Shown piece by piece: positions 1 through 8,590 of a stretch of 40,352 bases of DNA. The notes under the pieces were generated by a model. That model saw only the letters and a list, made by a program, of their open reading frames with translations. It ran no database searches and had not been told where the DNA came from. The position numbers and the translations under genes were made by a program. Each line of letters begins with the position of its first letter. The stretch's first letter is position 1. The DNA is from Proteobacteria bacterium UBA1148 (lineage in GTDB: Bacteria; Pseudomonadota; Gammaproteobacteria; Steroidobacterales; Rariloculaceae), in assembly GCA_002311835.1 (NCBI GenBank), contig DBZY01000039.1:1-40352 (forward strand), in the 5' to 3' direction.

Positions 1-198
1 AGGCTGAATTTGAGAAACGGGCGATTATACATAGACCGAGACCGATCGGAAGCCTCTGGACAGGACAATGATGAGGATCCTACTGTGACTCGGGCGCAAA
101 GGCTTGCGTAGACATCGTTTTAGCGGGTTTTTTACTTTACACTAGTCAAGTCGGGCAGTTATCGTGGCCTGGTTGTTGCTCGACTTTCATAGAATTGT
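1..198. other. non-coding leader / end of upstream region before smc
   Basis: No complete gene is visible in these 198 bases. Plus-strand frame 1 is open from base 1 to a TAG at 109-111, so about 36 residues of an upstream gene's C-terminus could lie here, but I recognise no family in them. A TTTACA hexamer at 136-141 could be a -35 box for smc, but the matching -10 position (TTATCG at 159-164) is poor, so I do not call a promoter. No convincing Shine-Dalgarno precedes the smc ATG at 199. Confidence 0.4.
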
Positions 199-3100
199 AT
201 GCGCCTGAGTAAAATCAAGCTTTCGGGCTTCAAGTCCTTCGTCGATCCTACGACCATTGCGTTCCCTGGAAATCTTATGGGGATTGTGGGCCCTAATGGC
301 TGTGGAAAATCTAATATTATCGATGCGATTCGATGGGTTCTTGGTGAGGGATCGGCTAAAACACTGCGCGGCGATTCGATGGCTGACGTTATATTTAACG
401 GTTCTAGTGCCCGGATGCCTGTGGGTCAGGCGAGTACCGAGCTTGTCTTCGATAACTCTGACGGGGCTCTGAGCGGACCCTATGCAGCTTATTCTGAGGT
501 AGCCATCCGACGTGTGGTGGCCCGAGACGGCACCTCCCAGTACTTTCTGAACAATACTCGTTGTAGGCGCAAGGATATTACTCACATTCTGCTTGGTACC
601 GGCCTAGGGGTTCACGGGTACTCTATTATTGAGCAGGGGATGATTTCCCGTTTGGTGGAGGCAAAACCGGAGGAGATACGGGCGTTTTTAGAGGAGGCCG
701 CGGGAATCTCCAAATACAAGGAGAGGCGCCGCGAAACGGAGCGTCGAATTCGCCATACACGGGAAAACTTGGATCGCCTCCGCGATCTTCGTGAGGAGAT
801 CGATAAGCAGCTCGGCCACCTTCAGCGCCAGGCTCGGGCTGCCTCACGCTATAAGAAGCTGATGGCCGAGCAGCGGCAGGTAGAGGCAGAATTACTAGCC
901 CTGCGTTTGCTGGGTCTTAAAGCTGAGGTTCACGATGAGGAATCCAAACGTAATGAGAAGCAAACCGTTCTTGATGCGGCTATTGCAGAGCAACGTTCCA
1001 CGGAGACTAGAATCGAGAAGCTGCGTGTAGAACACTCTGTGCAAAGTGATAACTTCAATAGCGTGCAGGGTAAGTATTACAAGGTGGGTGCGGAAATCGC
1101 TCGCTTGGAACAATCAATCCAACATCGCAAAGAGCTCAGCCAGCGCCAGAAGGAGGATCTGAAGGTTACCGATGATCAGCTGGGAGAAATTAGGGCTCAT
1201 ATTGAGAGTGATCAAGTTGAGATTGAAGAAATTGATCGGCTTCTCAGAGAGCTTAGCCCAGGATTAGAAGAGGCTCACTTGAGCCAGCAGACCTCGCTTG
1301 ATGCTCTCCGACAGGCCGAGGAAGCGAGCGAGGAGTGGCGGGGGAGTTGGGAAGAGGTTACCGATGCGCTAGCTGAAACAGAGCGATTAGAGGAGGTTGA
1401 GGAGGCCCGGCTTGGGCATCTCGGGAGCCAGAGACAGCGCTTGGAGCTTGAACGGAAGAAGCTGGTTACTGAGCGCGCAGAACTGAGAACCGTAGATCTT
1501 GAGCAGCGTTTGGATGCGTTAGTGGAGAATGAAGAGGTACTGAGTTCTGAATGTCAAGAAGTGAACCGAGTCCTTGATACCACGTGGCAACAGATTCAGT
1601 CGTTGCAGGAGCATGAGCGCAAGACTCTAAAGAACCTCGAGCAGGTCCGTGGAGAACTACATACTGACAGAGGCCAGCTCACGTCCTTGGAGGCGCTTCA
1701 GGAGGTGGCTTTAGTAGGGCATAGTTCGAAACAAGCGAATCATTGGTTAGAATCCCAATCGCTCATCTCCAAACCGCGCCTAGTACAAAGCCTAGTTGTG
1801 GAGCCGGGCTGGGAGCGGGCTGTGGAAACAGTACTGAGCGACTATCTGCAAGCGGTCTGCGTTGACAGTATCGAAGCTCTTGCCAAGAGCTTATCAAGCT
1901 TGGCTGAGGGCGGGTTAACCTTATTAGATCAAGGCGGGAACAAACAGTTTGTCGATCAGGATCAAGAACAGAAGTTGAGTAGGTATGTTCAAGGTCACTC
2001 AGTTGAGCGGCTGCTCGGCGGCGTATTTGTTGCAGAGTCTCTAGCTGGTGCTATGGAAATTCGCAAGCGACTCAAGGCGCACGAGTCTGTGGTAACACGT
2101 GAAGGTGTCTGGATAGGACAATCTTGGCTGAAGATTAACCGTAGCGATGATCCGCAAGCGGGGGTTCTTGCACGTGGTGATGAAATAACTCGTCTACAGG
2201 ATGAAGTTGACGTACGAATACGTCGAGCTGAGGATCTTGAAAAAGATCTTGCTGATACACGTCGTAGGTTAGAAGATCTAGAAGAATCCCGTGCAAAAGC
2301 GCAAGCTGAAGCAACTGAACGCCAACAGTTTTATTCAGAGACTAAGAGTAACCTCGAAACTACCCGAATGACATTGGAACAGGCCAGTGCACATACGGCG
2401 ACACTGGATCACAAGATTACCGATATTGACGGTGAGATACGTTCATTATCAGATCTTTTGATGAAATCTGAGGAAGAGCTACGTGTTGCTAGAGAACGTC
2501 GAGATGAACTGGAATCCTCACGTGAGGAGTTGGAAGGGATGCGTGCGCATCATCAAGAACGTTTGGCAGATGCTCGGATACAGGTAGAGAAAGATCGGGA
2601 ATTAACCCAGGAGATTGCTCTCAAGGTAGAGTCTCGGAGAAGCTCTAAGGAATCTGCGGCTGCCGCCCTGGATAGGGTCCGGACTCAGCAGGTGCACTTG
2701 ACTAAGCGGAAGAGTGAGTTGCAGTCTCAGCTTGAGGGTGCTGCCGATCCAATCGCAGACGAGGCGAGGGTTCTTGAGGAGCGGCTTGGCGAGCGTCTCA
2801 ACATCGAAAATAGGCTCAGCGGTGCACGTGGAGCCACGGAAGAGGCAGACGCACGTTTGCGGGATGCTAGTCAGCAGAGGATTGACCAAGAACAGCTTGT
2901 TAATGCAGCTAGGGAGGTATTGGATGGAGCTCGTTTAGTAGTACGTGAGATCCAGGTTCGTGCTGAAACGGTTACTGACCAGCTGAAGCAGAGCGGCTTC
3001 GGTGACGTAGATTCGCTTGTGGATGAGCTAGATAAGGAAGCGACCGTCGAGGTTTGGGAAGAGGCCGCTGCGAAACTAGAACGGCGGATCCAGAGACTTG

Positions 3101-3711
3101 GGGCTATCAACCTTGCAGCAATCGACGAATTTAAACAGCAGTCTGAGCGAAAAGAATACCTAGATTCGCAGTTTGCTGATCTGGCAGAAGCTTTAGAGAC
3201 TCTGGAAAATGCTATTCGAAAGATCGATCGTGAGACACGTACACGGTTTAAAGAGACGTTTGATGCCGCGAACGTGGGTTTGGGGCGATTGTTCCCGCGG
3301 CTTTACGGTGGCGGGCACGCTTATCTCGAGCTGGAAGGTGCCGATCTGTTGAATTCGGGTGTAACGGTTATGGCTCGCCCGCCAGGTAAGCGTATTAGTA
3401 CCATCCATCTACTCTCTGGTGGCGAAAAAGCATTGACCGCGATTGCTCTTGTTTTTTCCATATTTGAGCTGAACCCCGCTCCATTTTGCTTGTTGGACGA
3501 GGTTGATGCACCGTTGGATGATGCAAACGTTGAGCGCTTTTCAGAGCTCGTCAATGAGATGTCTCAGCAAGTGCAGTTTGTAATAATTACGCACAATAAA
3601 ACGACAATGGAAACGATGCATCAGCTCACTGGCGTTACAATGAATGAACCTGGTGTTTCTCGCCTCGTTGCTGTCGATATTGACGAGGCGGTAAAACTTG
3701 CCGCAATATGA
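199..3711 (+). CDS. smc: Chromosome segregation ATPase SMC
   Basis: The 1170-residue protein is the SMC subunit of the SMC-ScpAB condensin, which compacts and segregates the chromosome by ATP-driven loop extrusion. The N-terminal head carries Walker A GPNGCGKSN at residues 31-39. Long charged coiled coils follow on both sides of a hinge at roughly 510-640. The C-terminal head has the ABC signature LLSGGEKAL near 1070 and Walker B with FCLLDEVDAPLDD near 1096. Length matches bacterial SMC (about 1150-1200). The kleisin scpA and partner scpB lie 5.5 kb downstream in another operon. smc is followed by zipA after 12 bases, so it probably heads an smc-zipA-ligA transcript. The ATG at 199 gives the standard N-terminus MRLSKIKLSGFKSF, although its ribosome binding site is weak. 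Assignment is essentially certain. Confidence 0.98.
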   Translation: MRLSKIKLSGFKSFVDPTTIAFPGNLMGIVGPNGCGKSNIIDAIRWVLGEGSAKTLRGDSMADVIFNGSSARMPVGQASTELVFDNSDGALSGPYAAYSEVAIRRVVARDGTSQYFLNNTRCRRKDITHILLGTGLGVHGYSIIEQGMISRLVEAKPEEIRAFLEEAAGISKYKERRRETERRIRHTRENLDRLRDLREEIDKQLGHLQRQARAASRYKKLMAEQRQVEAELLALRLLGLKAEVHDEESKRNEKQTVLDAAIAEQRSTETRIEKLRVEHSVQSDNFNSVQGKYYKVGAEIARLEQSIQHRKELSQRQKEDLKVTDDQLGEIRAHIESDQVEIEEIDRLLRELSPGLEEAHLSQQTSLDALRQAEEASEEWRGSWEEVTDALAETERLEEVEEARLGHLGSQRQRLELERKKLVTERAELRTVDLEQRLDALVENEEVLSSECQEVNRVLDTTWQQIQSLQEHERKTLKNLEQVRGELHTDRGQLTSLEALQEVALVGHSSKQANHWLESQSLISKPRLVQSLVVEPGWERAVETVLSDYLQAVCVDSIEALAKSLSSLAEGGLTLLDQGGNKQFVDQDQEQKLSRYVQGHSVERLLGGVFVAESLAGAMEIRKRLKAHESVVTREGVWIGQSWLKINRSDDPQAGVLARGDEITRLQDEVDVRIRRAEDLEKDLADTRRRLEDLEESRAKAQAEATERQQFYSETKSNLETTRMTLEQASAHTATLDHKITDIDGEIRSLSDLLMKSEEELRVARERRDELESSREELEGMRAHHQERLADARIQVEKDRELTQEIALKVESRRSSKESAAAALDRVRTQQVHLTKRKSELQSQLEGAADPIADEARVLEERLGERLNIENRLSGARGATEEADARLRDASQQRIDQEQLVNAAREVLDGARLVVREIQVRAETVTDQLKQSGFGDVDSLVDELDKEATVEVWEEAAAKLERRIQRLGAINLAAIDEFKQQSERKEYLDSQFADLAEALETLENAIRKIDRETRTRFKETFDAANVGLGRLFPRLYGGGHAYLELEGADLLNSGVTVMARPPGKRISTIHLLSGGEKALTAIALVFSIFELNPAPFCLLDEVDAPLDDANVERFSELVNEMSQQVQFVIITHNKTTMETMHQLTGVTMNEPGVSRLVAVDIDEAVKLAAI

Positions 3712-3723
3712 CAAGATTGATTC

Positions 3724-4359
3724 ATGTGGGAATTGCGCTGGGTACTCCTTGGTCTAGGTATTCTGATTATTGCGGGGATTTACTTGTGGCCGCAGTTTTC
3801 TTTCATCCTGAAAACGGATAAGAAGCCGGATTTCGACTTCCGTGTTTCTAGCGCTGAGGCTGGGCCGCCTGTAGCCCCAAAAGACTTATCGGATGAGACA
3901 GCTAAACAACCCAAAGTAGTTTCATCTGCGCCTAAGAAGGTTATCACTATTCGTTTCATACCCAGGAGCGGAGGGGGGCTTAATGCTGAACTTGCGGTTC
4001 TTGCCTTGCGAAAAGCAGGATTAAAACACGGCAAATACGGCATATTTCATTATCCGTTAGGAGAAGATGAAGGGGAGTACGAATCTGAATTTAGCGTCGC
4101 TAACCTGATTGAGCCGGGTTCCTTTGATTTGACGAATCTTAAGGAAACGACGCTACCGGGGATGAGCTTTTTTATGGTTTTACCGGGTGTGGGGGACCCG
4201 GTGAGCTGTTTCGACCGTATGGTATCTGTTGCCCGCGCTTTAACACAATCACTTGGTTCCGAACTGTTTGATGAGCAAGGTAGTTCCTGGAGCACCCAGC
4301 GTGAGCGTTACGTTCGCGAAGAGATCATCGATTATCACCACCAGAAGACGAGAACCTAA
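3724..4359 (+). CDS. zipA: Cell division protein ZipA
   Basis: ZipA is an inner-membrane protein that tethers FtsZ polymers to the membrane at the division site. One N-terminal membrane segment (about residues 6-27, LGLGILIIAGIYLW) is followed by a short charged and proline-containing linker (about 30-70). The C-terminal FtsZ-binding domain covers about 72-205, including the LPGMSFFMVLPGVGDP strand region. At 211 residues it is much shorter than E. coli ZipA (about 328), mostly because the P/Q-rich linker is reduced. Its position between smc and ligA is the usual gammaproteobacterial arrangement and supports the call, since ZipA sequences diverge strongly. Only 12 bases separate it from smc and 2 from ligA, so co-transcription is likely. 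Confidence 0.9.
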   Translation: MWELRWVLLGLGILIIAGIYLWPQFSFILKTDKKPDFDFRVSSAEAGPPVAPKDLSDETAKQPKVVSSAPKKVITIRFIPRSGGGLNAELAVLALRKAGLKHGKYGIFHYPLGEDEGEYESEFSVANLIEPGSFDLTNLKETTLPGMSFFMVLPGVGDPVSCFDRMVSVARALTQSLGSELFDEQGSSWSTQRERYVREEIIDYHHQKTRT

Positions 4360-4361
4360 GC

Positions 4362-6401
4362 ATGAGTGGCAGCCAAGTAGGCGTTGCTCGGGAACTCAGA
4401 GTGCTTCGCGAAGCTATAGAAGAGCATAATTTTTCATACTACGTTCTGGATAATCCCGTTATTCCGGATGCTGAATACGATCGACTAATGCTCCAGTTGC
4501 AGGTGTTGGAGGCTAACCACCCCGAGCTTGTTACGTCAGATTCACCAACCCAGCGTGTTGGGGTTACACCTGTGGGGGGGGGTAGTGTGGTTACTCATTA
4601 CGCTCCCATGTTGTCTTTAGGTAATGTGTTTAGTAAATCAGAGCTTCTCGACTTTGACCAACGTGTCCGCGACCAACTGGCTTCTAGAGGCTTTGAACTG
4701 GATAACATTGAGTATGTTGCTGAACCAAAGCTTGATGGTGTTGCGGTGAATCTTCGCTACGAGAACGGAGTGCTTATTCTTGGTGCAACACGTGGTGATG
4801 GTACTACTGGTGAGGACATTACCCACAACGTTCGAACTATTCCGACCGTCCCCCTTAGACTCCGCACGGAGAACGCACCGGTAGCGCTAGAGGTTCGCGG
4901 CGAGGTGTTTATGCCTAGAGAAGGTTTCTTGGCCTACAATCAGCGCGTCCTCGAGATAGGTGAAAAGCCTTTCGTAAATCCACGTAATGCCGCGGCTGGT
5001 AGTCTGCGTCAACTTGACCCTCGGTTGACTGCACGGCGCCCTCTGGAAGTTTTCTTTTATGGGATCGGATTACTCAATGGACAAATCAGACCAAAGACCC
5101 AGGGTGAAACACTGAAATATCTGCACAACCTAGGGCTTAGGACGTGTCCTGAATGGGAAGTGATGGCAGGAGTCCAGGACTGTTTGACTTACTACGCACA
5201 AATCCTAAAAAAAAGAAATGAGTTGCCCTATGAGATAGATGGGGTTGTGTACAAAGTTAATGCGCTTGAAAACCAAGAGTTATTGGGAGCGGTATCTCGG
5301 GCACCTCGTTGGGCAATCGCACATAAATTTCCTGCTCAAGAGGAACTCACTGTGATTAAGGAGATTAAATTTCAGGTGGGTCGGACGGGAGCCATTACGC
5401 CGGTTGCCCGACTTCAACCAGTCTTTGTGGGTGGGGTAACTGTGAGTAATGCTACCTTGCACAACGAAGATGAGTTAGCTCGCAAAGATGTGCGAGTGGG
5501 AGATAGTGTGATAGTGCGCCGAGCTGGGGATGTTATTCCAGAGATTGTGAAGGTTATTAAAGAGCGCCGATCAGCAGGATCAGACCCGGTGCGGTTGCCC
5601 ACGAAATGCCCGGTATGCAGCTCCGAGGTTGTTCGGCAGGAGGGTGAGGCAGTTGCACGCTGCATCGGTGGTCTAGTTTGTGGAGCACAACGTAGGGAGG
5701 CGATTCGTCATTTTGCGTCTCGCCGTGCATTGGATATCAAGGGGCTTGGTACAAAACTGGTCGATCAACTGGTCACTAGGGGGCTAGTCGAAAATCCTTC
5801 TGATCTTTTTGGACTAACCCTAGAACAGATCTCTGAGCTGGAACGGATGGGGTTGAAGTCGGCAGAGAATCTTCTTGAAACTCTAAACAAGAGTAAATCC
5901 ACGACCTTTAATAGATTTCTCTATGCGCTCGGAATCCGAGAAGTTGGAGAATCTACAGCTCTAGCATTGGCAAACCACCTTTGCTCGCTAGAGAAATTAA
6001 TGGCTGCCGACGTGAAACGTTTGGAGGAAGTTCCAGATATTGGGCCCATAGTTGCAGCAAACATAAGGGCATTTTTTCAGGAAGATCGAAACTGCATGAT
6101 TGTTAATCAATTGATGAGGTGTGGGGTCTCCTGGCCACAACCGGTCCGATTGGAATTTGAGGACGGTCCGTTGAAGGGTAAGACGATAGTGCTTACAGGG
6201 ACTTTGTTGGGCATGACTCGTGATGTAGCTAAACAAACTTTGTCTGCGTTGGGAGCTAACGTAACTAGCAGTATTTCGAAGTCAACTGATATGGTTATCG
6301 TCGGCGACCACCCGGGGGCAAAAGTAGATCGGGCATTAAAGTTAGGGGTTATGGTGTTGAGTGAGGATGAGTTCAACGCTTTGATAAAGAGTGATCATTG
6401 A
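4362..6401 (+). CDS. ligA: NAD-dependent DNA ligase LigA
   Basis: LigA seals nicks during replication and repair, using NAD+ to adenylate an active-site lysine. The 679 residues show the standard order. The adenylation domain has the KxDG motif EPKLDGVAVN with catalytic Lys123, followed by an OB fold. A four-cysteine zinc finger uses C416, C419, C434 and C440. Helix-hairpin-helix repeats cover about 445-580, and a C-terminal BRCT domain about 595-675 (KGKTIVLTGTLLGMTRD). Length and motif spacing match E. coli LigA (671 residues, Lys115) with a shift of 8. It follows zipA by two bases and is convergent with the ppiC-like gene. A nine-G run at 4574-4582 encodes Gly-Gly-Gly and is a possible slippage point. 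Confidence 0.98.
   Translation: MSGSQVGVARELRVLREAIEEHNFSYYVLDNPVIPDAEYDRLMLQLQVLEANHPELVTSDSPTQRVGVTPVGGGSVVTHYAPMLSLGNVFSKSELLDFDQRVRDQLASRGFELDNIEYVAEPKLDGVAVNLRYENGVLILGATRGDGTTGEDITHNVRTIPTVPLRLRTENAPVALEVRGEVFMPREGFLAYNQRVLEIGEKPFVNPRNAAAGSLRQLDPRLTARRPLEVFFYGIGLLNGQIRPKTQGETLKYLHNLGLRTCPEWEVMAGVQDCLTYYAQILKKRNELPYEIDGVVYKVNALENQELLGAVSRAPRWAIAHKFPAQEELTVIKEIKFQVGRTGAITPVARLQPVFVGGVTVSNATLHNEDELARKDVRVGDSVIVRRAGDVIPEIVKVIKERRSAGSDPVRLPTKCPVCSSEVVRQEGEAVARCIGGLVCGAQRREAIRHFASRRALDIKGLGTKLVDQLVTRGLVENPSDLFGLTLEQISELERMGLKSAENLLETLNKSKSTTFNRFLYALGIREVGESTALALANHLCSLEKLMAADVKRLEEVPDIGPIVAANIRAFFQEDRNCMIVNQLMRCGVSWPQPVRLEFEDGPLKGKTIVLTGTLLGMTRDVAKQTLSALGANVTSSISKSTDMVIVGDHPGAKVDRALKLGVMVLSEDEFNALIKSDH
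4574..4582 (+). repeat. nine-G homopolymer inside ligA
   Basis: Nine consecutive G lie in the ligA coding sequence, read as part of Val-Gly-Gly-Gly-Ser between the Ia-type region and the adenylation core. The frame is intact here. Such runs are slippage-prone in replication and in sequencing. Confidence 0.9.
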
Positions 6402-6441
6402 GTGGTATAAAAAACACGCAAACGCACGCTACTGCTTAGGT

Positions 6442-7269
6442 TTAGTCTCTAATGTCGACAATTGACCCATCTCGGAGTGAGTTCAGTAAGTCCTCTATCT
6501 TTCGTTGTTCCACGAAAGTGGTAATGTCTGCGCGGACTGCCTCCAACCCTGGTGGTTGCGAGTCTAGAGTGTCTTCTAAGAAAATAATGTGCCATCCAAA
6601 GCGAGTTCGGACAGGCTCCTCAGAAAACGTACCGATTTCCATTGAACTAACCGCTTGTGCAAAAGGGGGGACCATAGTATCGGCAGAGAACCAGCCAAGA
6701 TCACCGCCATTCGATCCTGAAGGCCCAGTTGAACGAGCCGTTGCTAGCTCTTGAAAATCTGCATCGCCTCGTAGCTCCTCTATAATTTCAATCGCTTCAC
6801 TTTCTTCGTCGAGAAGAATGTGGCGAGCTTTATACTGAACACCTGATAATCTCTGAATGTTTTGTTCGTACGCAATCTGAAGTTCTGTTTCGCTCGGCGG
6901 ATTTTCTTCAAGGTGCCGGGTCGCCATTAGACGGCTAAGCATTTGAAGTTTTTGAAGTTCAAGGTCAATAATGACATTCTGCTCCTGAGAGATACCTGCA
7001 TTTGTGGCAGCGTTAGTCATTAAATGAAATTGAATTAGCTCTTCAATCAGCCCGTCTCGCTCATCGTCACTTAAATCATCAACATTCTTCTGAAGTCGCA
7101 TGTTCGAGTATCTTTGAAAGATCGATGTATAAATAGGTTCGTCATTGATGGTAGCAATCACCTCCTCTCCGAAGGGGTTTTGCACTTCAGAAACTTCCTG
7201 CTCCTGTGAGCAGGCGCCCAAAAGTAGGGATACAATAATTAGCGAAAAATTTATTTGGGAGATACTCAT
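6442..7269 (-). CDS. Periplasmic PpiC/parvulin-type peptidyl-prolyl isomerase, lipoprotein
   Basis: This 275-residue protein is predicted to be a periplasmic lipoprotein foldase of the SurA/PpiC type. The N-terminus is a hydrophobic signal ending in the lipobox LGAC with acylated Cys20. A helical SurA-like N region (about 40-135) comes next. One parvulin domain (about 137-250) follows, with the typical ARHILL start, GGDLGWF turn and GWHIIFLED end. It catalyses proline cis/trans isomerisation and probably assists outer-membrane protein folding. The residue after the acylated Cys is Ser, which in E. coli would favour outer-membrane sorting; that is inferred. It lies at the end of a minus-strand cluster yciB-yciI-bolA-ppiC, 18 bases after bolA. 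I cannot tell PrsA-like, NifM-like and SurA-like subtypes apart from sequence alone. Confidence 0.85.
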   Translation of the reverse strand: MSISQINFSLIIVSLLLGACSQEQEVSEVQNPFGEEVIATINDEPIYTSIFQRYSNMRLQKNVDDLSDDERDGLIEELIQFHLMTNAATNAGISQEQNVIIDLELQKLQMLSRLMATRHLEENPPSETELQIAYEQNIQRLSGVQYKARHILLDEESEAIEIIEELRGDADFQELATARSTGPSGSNGGDLGWFSADTMVPPFAQAVSSMEIGTFSEEPVRTRFGWHIIFLEDTLDSQPPGLEAVRADITTFVEQRKIEDLLNSLRDGSIVDIRD

Positions 7270-7287
7270 TTCAAGCCTTTTTTGTAT

Positions 7288-7560
7288 TTACTGTGACGGA
7301 GGGGTGCGAGCGGAGACGCTCAGAGCATGAATGTCTGTTTTCATCATTTCTTCTAGCGCTTGGAATACTAGCCGATGTCGATCTAGGGGACGAGTATTCT
7401 CAAATTGTTTGGCGATGATATGCACACGGAAGTGTCCTTTCCCTTCCTTCGCTCCCACGTGCCCATCATGGAGATGGCTATCATCGAAAACCTCTAAATG
7501 CTCTGGCGAGAATGTGTCCTGAAGTCGAGCATAAATCCGACCGATCCGGTCCTCACTCAT
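7288..7560 (-). CDS. bolA: BolA family protein
   Basis: A 90-residue BolA-fold protein. The hallmark region DDSHLHDGHVG at about 26-36 is followed by GHFRVHIIAKQF and the helix LDRHRLVFQALEEMMK, ending at IHALSVSARTP. BolA proteins bind [2Fe-2S] clusters with monothiol glutaredoxins and act in iron-sulfur trafficking and stress morphology. There is no Cys, so cluster binding would rely on the conserved His residues. Its ATG overlaps the yciI stop codon as ATGA (7557-7560), which implies translational coupling. The larger BolA group has IbaG/YrbA-like members, so the exact subfamily is uncertain. Confidence 0.9.
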   Translation of the reverse strand: MSEDRIGRIYARLQDTFSPEHLEVFDDSHLHDGHVGAKEGKGHFRVHIIAKQFENTRPLDRHRLVFQALEEMMKTDIHALSVSARTPPSQ

Positions 7561-7856
7561 GGAAAAGCCTGTTTAAAAGGTTTTACTACGGTGGATTTGT
7601 AGACCCCGGCTGTTACATACGGATCACTTTCGGCCCATGCATGTGCGTCTTCCAAGGATTCGAATTCAGCCACAGTGAGGCTTCCAGTAAATCCTGCTGA
7701 CCCTGGATCCTCTGCATCAATGGCCGGTAGTGGGCCAGCTATAATGACCCTACCTTCCGTGACCAATTTTTCCAGCCTTTTCAGATGCGCTGACCTTGCA
7801 TTTTTCCTCAGAGATGTACTGTCGGCGACGTCGTAACCTAAGACTACGTAGAGCAT
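7557..7856 (-). CDS. yciI: YciI family protein
   Basis: A 99-residue small alpha/beta-barrel (ferredoxin-like) protein of the YciI family. It has the usual N-terminal strand MLYVVLGYDV, the conserved R-x-x-H helix (RSAHLKRLEKL), the glycine-proline segment IIAGPLPA and a late FESLEDAHAWAESDPYVTAGV segment. The family has conserved His and Asp residues suggestive of an active site, but no firmly established reaction. Three bases separate it from the upstream yciB stop, and it overlaps bolA by four bases, so the genes form one transcript. YciI beside septation protein A (yciB) is a frequent arrangement in proteobacteria. Confidence 0.92.
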   Translation of the reverse strand: MLYVVLGYDVADSTSLRKNARSAHLKRLEKLVTEGRVIIAGPLPAIDAEDPGSAGFTGSLTVAEFESLEDAHAWAESDPYVTAGVYKSTVVKPFKQAFP

Positions 7857-7859
7857 GAA

Positions 7860-8405
7860 TTATCCCTCTTCTTGTTGTTTACTAGTGGTTCGCGAAGCGA
7901 TCCAGAGCACTTGGATGAGCACCATGAGGAGGGTTAAGCCAAGCATACCGAATAACTTGAAGTTAACCCAGGTTGCCTCATCAAAGTTGTAGACAACATA
8001 TAAATTTGCGGCGCCTAGAAAACTAAAATTCGCCACCCATAAGAGATTGAGTTGTCGCCACATCACACGTTCAAGCTCGATTGCTTGACCCATTACTCTT
8101 TCTGTAAGAGTTTGTGTACCGATATAGCGACTCCCGAGAAGCGCGGCTGCGAATAGCCAATTTACGACCGTAGGTTTCCATTGGATGAAGATGGGATTTC
8201 GGAGTATTAGTGTAATTCCGCCAAAAAACGCAACCAGAATACCTGATATTAGTAACATCTTGTTTACGGTTCCGTTTTTTAACCATTGAAAGAGAATTTG
8301 GATCGCCATAGCGACAATGATTGCCCCTGTTGCAACATACATGCCCGCGATCTTGTACGTCACGAAGAAGACAATAATAGGTAGGAAATCGACCAGTATT
8401 TGCAT
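7860..8405 (-). CDS. yciB: Inner-membrane septation protein YciB (IspZ family)
   Basis: A 181-residue polytopic inner-membrane protein with about five hydrophobic segments, starting MQILVDFLPIIVFFVTYK. Conserved family features include FLPIIVFF, the GSRYIG segment (about 91-97) and a late W-x-x-L-N-x-x-W element. E. coli YciB interacts with divisome and elongasome proteins and influences envelope synthesis and septation. It is first in the minus-strand cluster yciB-yciI-bolA-ppiC. A possible promoter lies about 30-55 bases upstream. Length fits the family (about 180). Confidence 0.95.
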   Translation of the reverse strand: MQILVDFLPIIVFFVTYKIAGMYVATGAIIVAMAIQILFQWLKNGTVNKMLLISGILVAFFGGITLILRNPIFIQWKPTVVNWLFAAALLGSRYIGTQTLTERVMGQAIELERVMWRQLNLLWVANFSFLGAANLYVVYNFDEATWVNFKLFGMLGLTLLMVLIQVLWIASRTTSKQQEEG

Positions 8406-8431
8406 AATTAGAGGTGCCTTTGAGGTGCTGC

Positions 8432-8459
8432 ATCTTAACGCAACTGGCGGTCGGGTAAA
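8432..8459 (-). promoter_or_regulatory. possible sigma70 promoter for the yciB operon
   Basis: On the minus strand a TTTACC hexamer (8454-8459) and a TAAGAT hexamer (8432-8437) are 16 bases apart, about 27 bases before the yciB ATG. Each matches the consensus at four or five positions. This is a by-eye prediction. Confidence 0.35.
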
Positions 8460-8555
8460 AAGAAGGATAGTTTTGCTATGAATGAGCTTTTTTGATCTCT
8501 AGCGATTCTCTAGGTAAGCCAAGCGTGAGAAGACTGTGAAAGCGCACGTATCTAC

Positions 8556-8584
8556 CTGACCATCAAAACCGAAGAGCGTATAAT
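8556..8584 (+). promoter_or_regulatory. sigma70 promoter; implies a leaderless or near-leaderless site-2 protease mRNA
   Basis: A perfect TATAAT (8579-8584) is preceded after 17 bases by CTGACC (8556-8561, 4 of 6 consensus). Transcription would start near 8590-8592, that is, at or within a base or two of the ATG at 8591. There would then be no room for a Shine-Dalgarno site. Confidence 0.6.
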
Positions 8585-8590
8585 GCGCTA

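Noticed and set aside
95..108. CGCAA/TTGCG hairpin before smc as an upstream terminator
   Set aside because: Only a five-base stem and no T-run directly after it.
187..585. 132-codon minus-strand frame over the 5' end of smc
   Set aside because: It is antisense to the conserved SMC ATPase head, which fully explains the constraint; no family recognised.
8071..8433. 120-codon minus-strand frame overlapping yciB in another frame
   Set aside because: Overlaps most of yciB, whose protein is clearly conserved; the alternative product is basic and unrecognisable.
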